A stretch of DNA of 64,000 bases from assembly GCA_002375495.1 (NCBI GenBank), contig DFLU01000006.1, positions 1 through 64,000 of the forward strand. Reading direction: 5' to 3'. Below are positions 1 to 7,641 of this stretch, in pieces; position 1 is the stretch's first letter, and the number at the start of each line of letters is the position of its first letter. The DNA is from Flavobacteriaceae bacterium UBA3611. GTDB lineage: Bacteria; Bacteroidota; Bacteroidia; Flavobacteriales; Flavobacteriaceae. Under the pieces are notes generated by a model. That model was not told the origin of the DNA. It ran no database searches and saw nothing but the letters and a program-made list of their open reading frames with translations. The position numbers and the translations under genes were made by a program.

Positions 1-166
1 ATGTTTTGTAGCGTGACTGCGGCTGATTCGGCTAGCGCTGGAAGCGTCAGCGTGAGTATCAGCTGGGGCAGTGGCGCCGTGCCGACGGATTTATCCGTTG
101 GGACAATTTACGATTAATTGGGGAGATTCAATTCTGGCTCGAAATGAGCCATGAAATATATGCATT
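1..166 (-). repeat. Palindrome-rich, attC-like repeat at the window edge
   Basis: This stretch has no convincing gene. Read on the minus strand it begins directly after the GCGCCTAAC box at 167-175 and contains short perfect hairpins: GGCTC/GAGCC at 136-150 and ACGGAT/ATCCGT at 85-98, followed by GC-rich imperfect repeats (GCTAGC, AGCGCT, GGCGCC). An inverted-repeat block placed straight after a gene's stop codon resembles the attC recombination site of integron cassettes or the related palindromic repeats found in many Bacteroidota genomes. It runs off the window, so its far end is not visible. A 38-codon reading frame (1-117, plus strand) crosses it but looks accidental. Confidence 0.45.
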
Positions 167-167
167 G

Positions 168-491
168 TTAGGCGCTGTGCCCTTTGTTTTTGATCAGCAG
201 CTCTTCGTCTTTCCTCCAAATATAAATTAGACTTGCTATTATATTAAATAGAATCAATAAGAAAGTCCAATTGTTTTTGGTCGATTTTTTTACATTTTTA
301 AAATTCCATAACCTATAAATCAAATATCCAATTTGAACAATTGTCAGAACGTTTACCAGCGGTCCTTGATACTCAAAATCAATTATATTATTTGAAATCC
401 ACGCTACCGATTTAGGGTAAATAAAGGTGAGAAGATATACTAGTCCTATTAACGAGGGAATACTGAGAATAGTTTTTGAAAAGGTGTTCAT
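168..491 (-). CDS. Small membrane protein in a cassette-like module
   Basis: A 107-residue protein with about three hydrophobic helices (roughly residues 8-28, 46-62 and 74-92) and a charged C-terminal tail. I do not recognise the family; the last helix followed by IWRKDEE is faintly like the N-terminal membrane domain of phospholipase-D-type proteins (PLDc_N), but this is a guess. The TAA stop lies inside a GCGCCTAAC box (175 down to 167), and the complementary box GTTAGGCGC sits about 35 bases upstream of the ATG, so the gene fills the space between two inverted boxes. The AT-rich composition differs from the flanking repeat, which fits acquisition as a unit. Function unknown. Confidence 0.6.
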   Translation of the reverse strand: MNTFSKTILSIPSLIGLVYLLTFIYPKSVAWISNNIIDFEYQGPLVNVLTIVQIGYLIYRLWNFKNVKKSTKNNWTFLLILFNIIASLIYIWRKDEELLIKNKGHSA

Positions 492-525
492 TAATTATTA
501 GTCTAGAAAGACGTTTTTTTGCATT

Positions 526-545
526 GCGCCTAACGTGTTATATCG
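526..545. repeat. Second cassette border box
   Basis: GCGCCTAAC at 526-534 is the exact complement of the box at 167-175 and is followed by GTGTTATATCG. The two boxes face each other across the small membrane protein gene. The pair resembles the RYYYAAC/GTTRRRY simple-site consensus of integron attC sites. Confidence 0.4.
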
Positions 546-552
546 TTCAGTT

Positions 553-619
553 TATAGTTGATATCCTGTAAAAAGCACTAGGATAACAACAGGTTTCTAT
601 AGTTGATATCCAGTAAAAA
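553..619. repeat. Pair of 22-bp direct repeats
   Basis: The sequence TATAGTTGATATCC followed by one variable base and GTAAAAA occurs at 553-574 and again at 598-619, 45 bp apart, with one mismatch (T versus A). It lies between the cassette border and the next gene's 3' end. Possible remnant of a mobile-element junction or a protein-binding site; no function can be assigned. Confidence 0.55.
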
Positions 620-649
620 TATAGCTTAAAACACAATATCCCAAAAATC

Positions 650-1207
650 TTATTCCTTCCACTTAATGTTGCAGCCCATACTCGGTTTCTGATCCTTTCG
701 CTGCACATTGTTGTTCAAAATATTATCCATCGCCTCTCGCAAATCCCGACCGTTTACCGGAATTCCATTACCGGGACGGGAATTGTCCAATTGGCCACGA
801 TATACCAATTTTAAATCGCCATCAAACAAATAGAAATCGGGCGTACAGGCAGCATCATACGCCTTGGCTACCTCTTGGGTTTCATCAAATAAGTAAGGGA
901 ATGGGTAATTTTCATTTCTGGCAACATCCCACATAAATTTCGGAGCGTCCTGGGGGTACTTCTCAATATCGTTGCTGCTTATCGCCACAAAGCCAAAGCC
1001 TGTTACCCGGTAATCGTTCGCCATACGCACCAATTCTTCATTTACATGCTTAACAAACGGGCAATGGTTGCAAATAAACATCACCACCGTCCCTTTTTCA
1101 CCGCGAATTTCGGCTAAAGAAACTGGTTTGTTGGTTCGTGCGTCAATAAGCGTAAATTGGGGTGCTACTGTGCCTAAAGGCATCATGTTAGAAGGAGTGA
1201 GGGCCAT
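650..1207 (-). CDS. Thioredoxin-family (AhpC/TSA-like) protein
   Basis: A 185-residue cytoplasmic protein with a thioredoxin fold: after a short N-terminal segment (APQFTL) comes beta strand VVMFI and the redox motif C-N-H-C at residues 46-49, then the cis-proline region CTPDFYLFD and the strand KLVYRG. This is the pattern of the AhpC/TSA-like thioredoxin family common in Bacteroidota, which are thiol oxidoreductases or peroxiredoxin-like proteins of uncertain substrate. There is no signal peptide, so it should act in the cytoplasm. Methionines at residues 8 and 9 are alternative starts. It is monocistronic in appearance, divergent from the small protein downstream of 1363. Confidence 0.88.
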   Translation of the reverse strand: MALTPSNMMPLGTVAPQFTLIDARTNKPVSLAEIRGEKGTVVMFICNHCPFVKHVNEELVRMANDYRVTGFGFVAISSNDIEKYPQDAPKFMWDVARNENYPFPYLFDETQEVAKAYDAACTPDFYLFDGDLKLVYRGQLDNSRPGNGIPVNGRDLREAMDNILNNNVQRKDQKPSMGCNIKWKE

Positions 1208-1313
1208 GTGTGTTGTTTCTTAAATTAGTAGCGATTGCGTAGGTAAAGTTACAAATCTAATGGCTCATCTGCGCGAGTATTACAATTTTTAAATACTAAA
1301 CATATTATAAAGA

Positions 1314-1345
1314 TTTGAAGGTCTGCAAAAGCCTATGTATCTTTA
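1314..1345 (+). promoter_or_regulatory. Probable Bacteroidota-type promoter
   Basis: TTTG at 1314-1317 and TATCTTTA at 1338-1345 are separated by 20 bp, close to the Bacteroidota consensus (TTTG, about 19-21 bp, TAnnTTTG). It lies just upstream of the ATG at 1363 and inside the longer possible reading frame from 1315, which argues that the shorter start is the real one. Confidence 0.5.
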
Positions 1346-1362
1346 TTAAAACTGAAATAACC

Positions 1363-1674
1363 ATGGAAAAAGGATATAGTTCGCTTTCAGTAGCGATAGA
1401 AGATTTACAGAAGGAAGGATTTACCGAAGATTTCAACTTAGTTGAAGAAGGAATTGAATCGAAAGGACTGAAAAAAGAATGGAAAGCAGGCGACTGTGAA
1501 GTTGTGCGCTATTTCCGCTTTGAGGGAATGACAAATCCAGGCGATAGCTCCATTCTGTACGCAATAGAAACCAAAGATGGTAAAAAGGGCTTGTTGGTAG
1601 ATAACTACAGCGCCGCAGGTACTTATATTTCCGAAGAAATGCGCGAAAAATTAAAAATTACCCATGACGAATAA
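1363..1674 (+). CDS. Small conserved protein often labelled phosphoribosylpyrophosphate synthetase
   Basis: A 103-residue, acidic cytoplasmic protein beginning MEKGYSSLSVAIEDL. The pattern (LSxAIxxLxxxGYTxDFNL near the start, then FRFEGxTNPxDSxxLYAI and KGxLVDxY) matches a small Bacteroidota family that databases often name phosphoribosylpyrophosphate synthetase. The protein is about a third of the length of true PRPP synthetases and shows no PRPP-binding loop, so that name is probably wrong. I chose 1363 because a promoter-like sequence ends at 1345; a frame extension to 1315 would add 16 residues that look untranslated. The 3' end overlaps csaA by 11 bp, so the two are probably co-translated. 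Confidence 0.75.
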   Translation: MEKGYSSLSVAIEDLQKEGFTEDFNLVEEGIESKGLKKEWKAGDCEVVRYFRFEGMTNPGDSSILYAIETKDGKKGLLVDNYSAAGTYISEEMREKLKITHDE

Positions 1675-2002
1675 CCTTTCATGGTCCGATTTTGAAAAGG
1701 TAGACATGCGGGTAGGAACCGTAATTTCAGCTTCCGAATTCCCCGAAGCCAGAAATCCTTCGTATAAACTTCAAATAGATTTTGGTGCCGAAATAGGAAT
1801 CCTCAAATCGTCGGCACAAATCACAAGTTTGTACACTACCGAAGCATTGATTGGGATGCAGCTAGTTGCCGTAGTAAACTTTCCGAAGAAACAAATAGGA
1901 CCTTTTATGAGCGAATGCCTGGTGCTAGGCGCGGTAAATGATACCGATGTAACCTTGTTACAGCCAAGCTTAAAAGTTGAAAACGGACTCAAAATTTCGT
2001 GA
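1664..2002 (+). CDS. csaA: CsaA-type tRNA-binding domain protein
   Basis: A 112-residue protein consisting of a single EMAP/Trbp111-like OB fold, the CsaA family. Diagnostic features are the start FEKVDMRVGTVISA, the ILKSSAQIT segment, the LVAVVNFPKKQIGPFMSE strand-loop and the C-terminal GLKI. CsaA of Bacillus binds tRNA-like structures and was described as an export-associated chaperone; which role applies here cannot be seen. It overlaps the upstream small protein by 11 bp and ends only 2 bp before the stop of the convergent MFS gene, so there is no room for a separate terminator between them. Confidence 0.9.
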   Translation: MTNNLSWSDFEKVDMRVGTVISASEFPEARNPSYKLQIDFGAEIGILKSSAQITSLYTTEALIGMQLVAVVNFPKKQIGPFMSECLVLGAVNDTDVTLLQPSLKVENGLKIS

Positions 2003-2004
2003 TG

Positions 2005-3186
2005 TTATGCGGAAACCGTCTTGCTTTTACTTCTTCCCATTGAAATAAGACCGAAAATAGGCCCAATGGCCAATACTAAGAATAAATAGGTGGGGGCAAC
2101 TAGTTCCGAAAGATAGCTGAGCACCTGTATACTCACAATTGTAGTCGCAAACCCAATGCAATTTACAATGGTGAGCGCCGTACCCTTTTGTTCGCTAACT
2201 GCGCGTTGTGCCACTAAGGTTGAAAACATAGGCGAATCTGCAATCACGGCCATGCCCCAAACCAACAAGAAACTATAAAAGAGAATGGGTTGGGCGGCAA
2301 AGAACACAGGCGATAGCAAACAACAGATGCCCGAAATTAAAAGCGATGCCCTTGCCACTTTTTCACTACCTATATATTTTGAAATAGCCCCGCCAGCCAT
2401 ACAGCCCAAACTTCCTACGGAAATAATAAAAAACGATGCTGCTGAAATGTTCAATGATGCACTACCTGCCTGAAGCGAATAAGCTTTTAGCAATACAGGC
2501 ACAAATGCCCAAAATGCGTACAACTCCCACATGTGGCCAAAATACCCAAAAGCTGCTTTTCTAAAAGGTTGGTTCTTAAAAATGTATGTAATGGTGGTAA
2601 GCTGAAGTTTTTGGGCAGGTTTCCGATAGGGTCCGTCACCTACAAAGAGGAGGAGTAGGAGTCCGCCAGTGGCCGATAGTATGGATATCGTTACAAGTAC
2701 GGTTTTCCATGATAAAGACATTTCAGAATTCTGTAATGCATGCGGAAAAGCGGTGCCCAGTACCAATGCGGCTACCAAAAAACCCAATGATTTCCCCAAT
2801 CCTGTTTCATAGTAATCGGAAGCAATTTTCATGCCCACGGGATAGATGCCAGCTAAAAAAACACCGGTTAGAAAGCGAAACGCGACCAAACTTTCGAGAG
2901 TGTTGTTCTCAAATAGGAGGCAAAGGTTTGCTGCAGCACCTAAGATGGCACATATAAAAAACACGCGGGTAGGTGAAAAGCGGTCTGCTATGGTGAGCAA
3001 AGCAAAAACAAACGTGCCTACAATAAAACCAAATTGTACGGCAGAGGTGAGCCAGCTAAGCGCCGTGTTGGGCAATAGGAATGTTTCGGTGAGTTGTGGT
3101 AAAACCCCGTTTCCTGCAAACCAAAGCGACGTACAGCAAAACTGGGCAATCACGATAACGGGTAAAATGTGTTTGGGAGTTTGCAT
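2005..3186 (-). CDS. MFS transporter
   Basis: A 393-residue polytopic inner-membrane protein with twelve predicted helices in two halves, beginning right after a short N-terminus (PKHILPVIVIAQFCCTSLWFAGNG truncated here to its start PKHILPVIVIAQF). The size, the 6+6 helix arrangement and loop segments such as ADRFSPTR between helices 2 and 3 fit the major facilitator superfamily. It belongs to the general drug/metabolite exporter type; no substrate can be read from the sequence. The gene is 25 bp downstream of the DUF5694 lipoprotein gene on the same strand, so co-transcription is possible. Confidence 0.85.
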   Translation of the reverse strand: MQTPKHILPVIVIAQFCCTSLWFAGNGVLPQLTETFLLPNTALSWLTSAVQFGFIVGTFVFALLTIADRFSPTRVFFICAILGAAANLCLLFENNTLESLVAFRFLTGVFLAGIYPVGMKIASDYYETGLGKSLGFLVAALVLGTAFPHALQNSEMSLSWKTVLVTISILSATGGLLLLLFVGDGPYRKPAQKLQLTTITYIFKNQPFRKAAFGYFGHMWELYAFWAFVPVLLKAYSLQAGSASLNISAASFFIISVGSLGCMAGGAISKYIGSEKVARASLLISGICCLLSPVFFAAQPILFYSFLLVWGMAVIADSPMFSTLVAQRAVSEQKGTALTIVNCIGFATTIVSIQVLSYLSELVAPTYLFLVLAIGPIFGLISMGRSKSKTVSA

Positions 3187-3211
3187 ACAACGTCCCGAAA
3201 ATAGCCAAAAA

Positions 3212-4117
3212 TTATTCTAAACTGTCAAATTCAACAAATTCATATGCTGGAGAACTTTCAAATAATTGGCGCAAAATGGCAGCATGCCCATTTCCCATAA
3301 GTACCATAATACGATCTTCGGGACCCTCGGTAATACCTATAATATTTCGGAAGATGCGCAGGTTTCTGTTATACCACCAAATAGACAAATGGTCTGCCCC
3401 TTGGTTGTTCTCAGTTTTAAATCCGCCGAGTAAGTAAGCACCATAGCCATACTGATGGGATTCTCTAGAGTTCATATTTTTCAAGTACTCGGTCAGGTTC
3501 ATTTTAGAAACTAACTTATCGTCATACGCCAACCATTCTTCAAACCCCTTCCATAGCGGGTCGTTGTAATCCCAATTCACATCACCGGTAATGGTTTTCA
3601 GAAACACAGAGTCTTTTTTATAAAGATCACGGCTCAGCGAGTAGGAGTTCACTTGGTAGAGGGTATCTATTCCTAGTTCTGATGCAACGCGCATCCCGAT
3701 TTGGTAGCGCTCGTCTCGTTGATCTCGAAAGTCACCTTGGTTGTATTTTCGCAGTTTTTCTGTGGCATTCCAATTTGGGTTGGCTTCAATAGCGATTTTG
3801 GTGGGTTTAAATTTTTTGATATAGGCTACCAATTCGTCTACTTCAGATTTTTTGGGTTCTTGTAGCACATCAATCTGATCTTCTGGTGGCGTTTTGTATT
3901 CATCTAAGCCTGGATAGTCAAAATGGAACACGCCCACGACCAATACGTTGGCTTTTTCCTTCGGAAAGAAATCGGCTGCTGTTTTTATAGTATCATTTTG
4001 TTGAGTGGGTGTGGCATCTAATTTTTCAGTAGTGCGGTCATTTTTATCAGTACAAGATATAATGAATAGAGTGGCGAGAAGGAGGAATGTGTATTTCATA
4101 ATGCTTTTTTTGGTCAT
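3212..4117 (-). CDS. DUF5694-family lipoprotein
   Basis: A 301-residue protein with a lipoprotein signal: KYTFLLLATLFIISC, with the lipidated Cys around residue 22, then a polar linker rich in Asp and Thr. The mature part starts with VLVVGVFHFDYPGLD and contains a segment KPTKIAIEANP, which are hallmarks of DUF5694, a family distantly like the TraB/haem-uptake ChaN-like fold. A histidine in GNGHAAIL near the C-terminus is typical of that fold. Biochemical function is unknown; expected location is the periplasmic face of a membrane. Methionine 7 (4099) is an equally plausible start. Confidence 0.82.
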   Translation of the reverse strand: MTKKSIMKYTFLLLATLFIISCTDKNDRTTEKLDATPTQQNDTIKTAADFFPKEKANVLVVGVFHFDYPGLDEYKTPPEDQIDVLQEPKKSEVDELVAYIKKFKPTKIAIEANPNWNATEKLRKYNQGDFRDQRDERYQIGMRVASELGIDTLYQVNSYSLSRDLYKKDSVFLKTITGDVNWDYNDPLWKGFEEWLAYDDKLVSKMNLTEYLKNMNSRESHQYGYGAYLLGGFKTENNQGADHLSIWWYNRNLRIFRNIIGITEGPEDRIMVLMGNGHAAILRQLFESSPAYEFVEFDSLE

Positions 4118-4296
4118 TGTAAAGATGCATACGGTTATAGAATGTTACAGTTACAAGCGTGTTTCTAGCCTAAACTAGCGGTTTTTCGCTTCGGAAATGT
4201 TAAAATTTGTTAAAATACTACTTTGTAATGCATAGTACTGTAACAAAACAAATAGTTGTTCGTCTTCTTATTATAACCTTTAAAACTACAATCATT

Positions 4297-4383
4297 ATGA
4301 GAACTTTAGACAGCAATGCATTAACATCACGTGTGAAAAATTCGAAAGCATACGAGTGGAACAGTAAAAGAAGGTATCGTTAG
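4297..4383 (+). CDS. Tiny basic peptide 1 (28 aa)
   Basis: An ATG-initiated frame of 28 codons (MRTLDSNALTS to KRRYR) preceded by an A/T-rich leader typical of translated Bacteroidota genes. The product is strongly basic at its C-terminus and has no membrane helix. It is followed 43 bp later by a second small frame and then by a strong terminator, so the two look like one transcript. No family recognised. It may instead be a leader peptide or part of a structured RNA. Confidence 0.4.
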   Translation: MRTLDSNALTSRVKNSKAYEWNSKRRYR

Positions 4384-4426
4384 TCACCTTCGGCAGACAT
4401 CAATCAAATTAAAACGACCCAGTATC

Positions 4427-4564
4427 ATGAAAAAAATAGCCCAAATGTTGAAAGCTTCCCGCGACTTCGATATCTATCGGTCGCTACGGATCCCGACCGA
4501 GCGAATTGGCTCGCAAAACATTGGAGATCCGCTTATCAAAAAGCTTGATTACAGCAGGGTGTAA
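4427..4564 (+). CDS. Tiny basic peptide 2 (45 aa)
   Basis: A 45-codon frame (MKKIAQMLKAS to KKLDYSRV) with an amphipathic, net positively charged product and no signal peptide. It ends 27 bp before a 13-bp stem terminator, so a transcript ending there would contain only this peptide and peptide 1. A hairpin-capable sequence, CGGTCG and CGACCG ten bases apart, lies inside the frame, so a structured RNA role is not excluded. I recognise no homologue. Confidence 0.45.
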   Translation: MKKIAQMLKASRDFDIYRSLRIPTERIGSQNIGDPLIKKLDYSRV

Positions 4565-4591
4565 TCACAACAATTCATCAATCAGAAATTG

Positions 4592-4634
4592 AAAGCTGCA
4601 CATGCCTAATCAACATGTGCAGCTTTCTTGTTTT
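4592..4634 (+). terminator. Strong intrinsic terminator
   Basis: A perfect 13-bp stem (AAAGCTGCACATG at 4592-4604 and its complement at 4614-4626) with a 9-base loop, followed by CTTGTTTT. It closes the small-peptide transcript. There is no larger gene within the preceding 470 bp on this strand, which is itself evidence that something upstream is transcribed. Confidence 0.85.
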
Positions 4635-4764
4635 AAGATCATTGTACTAAGCTGAAGGGGGTATCTGCTAACTTTTGTTGGATATGTGTTCATTTATTTA
4701 AGAAAACTTTCACATTTATTCGCTTTATTTAAAAGTAATTTTAACGTCTAGCTACTGAGGCGCT

Positions 4765-7191
4765 ATGAATGAACACCGCCAACCAAATAAAATGGAAACT
4801 TCATCGTCCCAGAACGGTGCTTCTTTGGTGATGGGTGATGGTGAAATGGCGACCCGTATTCGTGAAAAGGATTGGAGCGCCAATCCCTTAGGACCTATCA
4901 GCAGTTGGCCACAGAGCTTACTTACCTCAATTAATATTATTCTCAATTCAAAGTTCCCCATGTTTATTTTTTGGGGCGAGCATCATATTTGTTTTTATAA
5001 CGATGCCTACCGCCCTAGTTTGGGTATGGAAGGAATGCATCCAGATATGTTAGGCACTCCCGGAAAAGAGGCATGGGGCGATGCTATTTTTGACACCGTA
5101 GCCGGACCAAAAGTAAAACTTGTTAAAGAAACCGGAGTTGCCACTTGGAATAAAGACTTTTTAGTGCCGATTTACAGGAATGGGAAGATAGAAGATGTCT
5201 ATTGGACTTTCAGCTACAGTCCCATTTATGACGAAAATTCTGAAATATCAGGTGTATTGGTTACGGTTATGGAAACGACAGATAATGTAGTTTCACTGCA
5301 GCGTTTAGAAGAAAAAAGTACCCAATTAAATTTTGCGATAGAAGGAGGCGACCTCGCTACCTTCAGCTACCTTCCCCAAACAGATGAACTGTCAGGAAAT
5401 AAACGCTTTAAGGAATGGTTCGGACTCATAAACACGGAAAAGGGCAAACTTCATGAGATAATCAATTCTGCCATTATAAAAGAAGATAGAGAGCGTGTGG
5501 CACAAGCGGTCATGAAAGCTCAAAATTATGAGTCAGGGGGTCATTACGACATTGTTTACACCATTCATAACCACAAGATGCAACAAGAACGAGTGGTACA
5601 GGCAACAGGAAAATTTTATTTCAACGAGCAAAAAGAACCCTTTCGATTCAACGGTATCATTCAAGATATAACTACTGAATACGAGCAAGAACTAAAACTA
5701 ATAGAAACATTAGATGCACTACGTGAAAGTAAAAGTGAATTGCAATTTGCTATTGAAGCAGCAGACTTAGCTACGTGGGACCTGAATCCTATTGACAATA
5801 AATTTAAAGGAAATGACCGCCTTAAAGAGTGGTTCGGATTGAAGAAAACAGACGTAATACCACTAAAAAAGGCTATGGAAGTTATCATACCCGAAGATAG
5901 ACCCCGCGTACAGGCTGCTATTGAGAATGCATTGAATTTTGAAACCGACCACCATTACGATATAATATATACTATAAAGCGAACTAATGATGGTAAGGAG
6001 CGTGTAGTGCGAGCACTGGGAAGGGCTTGGTTCAATAAAGATAACCAACCATATCGGTTTAACGGCACCTTGCAAGACATCACCGATCAATATTATTCTG
6101 AAAAAAAGTTGAAAGAGGCCTTTTTCAAGATTGAAGAAAGTGAAAAGCGATTTAGGCGTGTTGCTAATAATGCGCCAGTATTTATTAAAATTACAGATTT
6201 AGAAGGTAAAGTTATCTTTGCCAATCAACCATGGTTAGACTTTATTGGCAGTTCGTTAGACCAGCATTTGGGTTCTATTGCTTTTACCAATACGCATCCA
6301 GAAGATGTTGAAAATTGTAGAGCGGTATTTGAAGAATCATATTATAATCAATCAGATTTTAAATTAGAATACCGGGTAAAACGTTTTGATGGTCGTTACC
6401 GATGGATGGTGAATAAAGGGGCTCCCAGATATGGTGTAAATGGTGAGTTTGAAGGGTATATCCATGCCTTTATGAACATACATGAAATTAAGCTGCAGGA
6501 AAAACAGAAAGACTTGTTCATTGGGATGGCAAGCCATGAGTTAAAAACCCCAGTGACCTCAATGAAGGGGTATGTGCAATTATTGAGTGCGAAATATAAG
6601 AATAGTGATGATGAATTTTTGAAAAAAGCATTACACACTATAGACAAGCAAATCTTGGTCTTAACTTCGCTAATTACAGACTTGCTGAATCTTTCCAAAA
6701 TGAAACGCGGCGGATTGCAACTTAATAAAACATTTTTCGATATAAACGAGTTGTTGGAAATTAATGTGTCCCAAATTAGAATGGTAAACCCGACCCACAT
6801 CATTGATTTGTCAAAAACGCAAAAGATTCAGGTGTACGCAGATAAAGAGCGTTTAGGTCAGGTAATCACAAATTTTCTGACCAATGCTGTAAAATATGCA
6901 CCCAATTCTAAAAACATAGAAGTGAGCGCATCAGTTCAAGATGATAAAATTCGGGTCGCTGTTCGCGACTACGGTATTGGAATCAAAGAAGAAAATAGGG
7001 AGCGTATTTTTAAACGTTTTTATAGAGAAGAGGGTCGGGACGAAAATACCTTTCCAGGATTTGGTATCGGACTCTATATTGCCGCAGATATTATAAAAAA
7101 ACACAAGGGTACTATAGGTGTAGAAAGTGAAAAAGGACAAGGATCTACATTTTATTTTACCATTCCCATTCAAGAGGAAACAACTAACTAA
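4765..7191 (+). CDS. Multi-PAS hybrid-free sensor histidine kinase
   Basis: An 808-residue kinase without membrane helices, so probably cytoplasmic. N-terminal PAS-like domain (about 25-165, with LGPISSWP and FYNDAYRP motifs), two closely similar PAS/PAC modules (about 185-310 and 325-455, each with NKRFKEWFGL or NDRLKEWFGL and RFNGxxQDIT), a fourth PAS (about 460-585), then HisKA with the phospho-acceptor His 591 in ASHELKTP and a HATPase domain with the N box (NFLTNAVKYA), DYGIGI and GFGIGLYI boxes. The second and third PAS modules look like an internal duplication. A receiver protein follows 9 bp downstream and is the likely partner. An alternative start is the ATG at 4792. Confidence 0.92.
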   Translation: MNEHRQPNKMETSSSQNGASLVMGDGEMATRIREKDWSANPLGPISSWPQSLLTSINIILNSKFPMFIFWGEHHICFYNDAYRPSLGMEGMHPDMLGTPGKEAWGDAIFDTVAGPKVKLVKETGVATWNKDFLVPIYRNGKIEDVYWTFSYSPIYDENSEISGVLVTVMETTDNVVSLQRLEEKSTQLNFAIEGGDLATFSYLPQTDELSGNKRFKEWFGLINTEKGKLHEIINSAIIKEDRERVAQAVMKAQNYESGGHYDIVYTIHNHKMQQERVVQATGKFYFNEQKEPFRFNGIIQDITTEYEQELKLIETLDALRESKSELQFAIEAADLATWDLNPIDNKFKGNDRLKEWFGLKKTDVIPLKKAMEVIIPEDRPRVQAAIENALNFETDHHYDIIYTIKRTNDGKERVVRALGRAWFNKDNQPYRFNGTLQDITDQYYSEKKLKEAFFKIEESEKRFRRVANNAPVFIKITDLEGKVIFANQPWLDFIGSSLDQHLGSIAFTNTHPEDVENCRAVFEESYYNQSDFKLEYRVKRFDGRYRWMVNKGAPRYGVNGEFEGYIHAFMNIHEIKLQEKQKDLFIGMASHELKTPVTSMKGYVQLLSAKYKNSDDEFLKKALHTIDKQILVLTSLITDLLNLSKMKRGGLQLNKTFFDINELLEINVSQIRMVNPTHIIDLSKTQKIQVYADKERLGQVITNFLTNAVKYAPNSKNIEVSASVQDDKIRVAVRDYGIGIKEENRERIFKRFYREEGRDENTFPGFGIGLYIAADIIKKHKGTIGVESEKGQGSTFYFTIPIQEETTN

Positions 7192-7199
7192 CAAACACC

Positions 7200-7571
7200 A
7201 TGTCAGATAAAAAACCGCATATTTTAGTAGTAGAAGATTCAGATAATATTTTAGAAGTAATTACGCTAATGTTCGATTTTCAGGGCTGGCAAGTGTCTAC
7301 CCGCACCTCTCTCACCAACATAATTGCAGATGTGAAAGAAACAAAACCCGATTTAATTTTAATGGACATGCTGCTGTCTGGAGCCAATGGCTGTGACGCT
7401 TGTACAACCATAAAAAATGACGAAGCGATTAGCGATATTCCCATTATGATCATGTCTGCCCATCCCGAAGCACACCGCGAGGCTAAAAATGCAGGTGCAG
7501 ATTATTTTATCGCTAAACCTTTTGAAATGGATGCGCTCATTTCCAAAGTAAAACAAGCCATAGAGGCGTAG
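7200..7571 (+). CDS. Single-domain response regulator (CheY-like)
   Basis: A 123-residue receiver domain without an output domain. Acidic pocket E12-D13, phospho-acceptor D56 in LILMDML, the conserved Ser in MSAHPE and Lys 106 in AKPFEMD are all present. It starts 9 bp after the histidine kinase, so the pair is almost certainly one operon; phosphoryl flow from His 591 to D56 is the simplest reading. With no output domain it should act by protein contact or in a phosphorelay. Confidence 0.93.
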   Translation: MSDKKPHILVVEDSDNILEVITLMFDFQGWQVSTRTSLTNIIADVKETKPDLILMDMLLSGANGCDACTTIKNDEAISDIPIMIMSAHPEAHREAKNAGADYFIAKPFEMDALISKVKQAIEA

Positions 7572-7641
7572 CGGCTCGTTAATTCAATGATGTGCAACTT
7601 CTATTTCGATTATAGAAAAAGAAGTAGTAGCCTTCCAACAA

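Noticed and set aside
1..117. A 38-codon plus-strand frame beginning at base 1.
   Set aside because: It runs through the palindrome-rich repeat, and the amino-acid makeup (Ser, Gly and Ala runs) follows the repeat; no start signal is visible.
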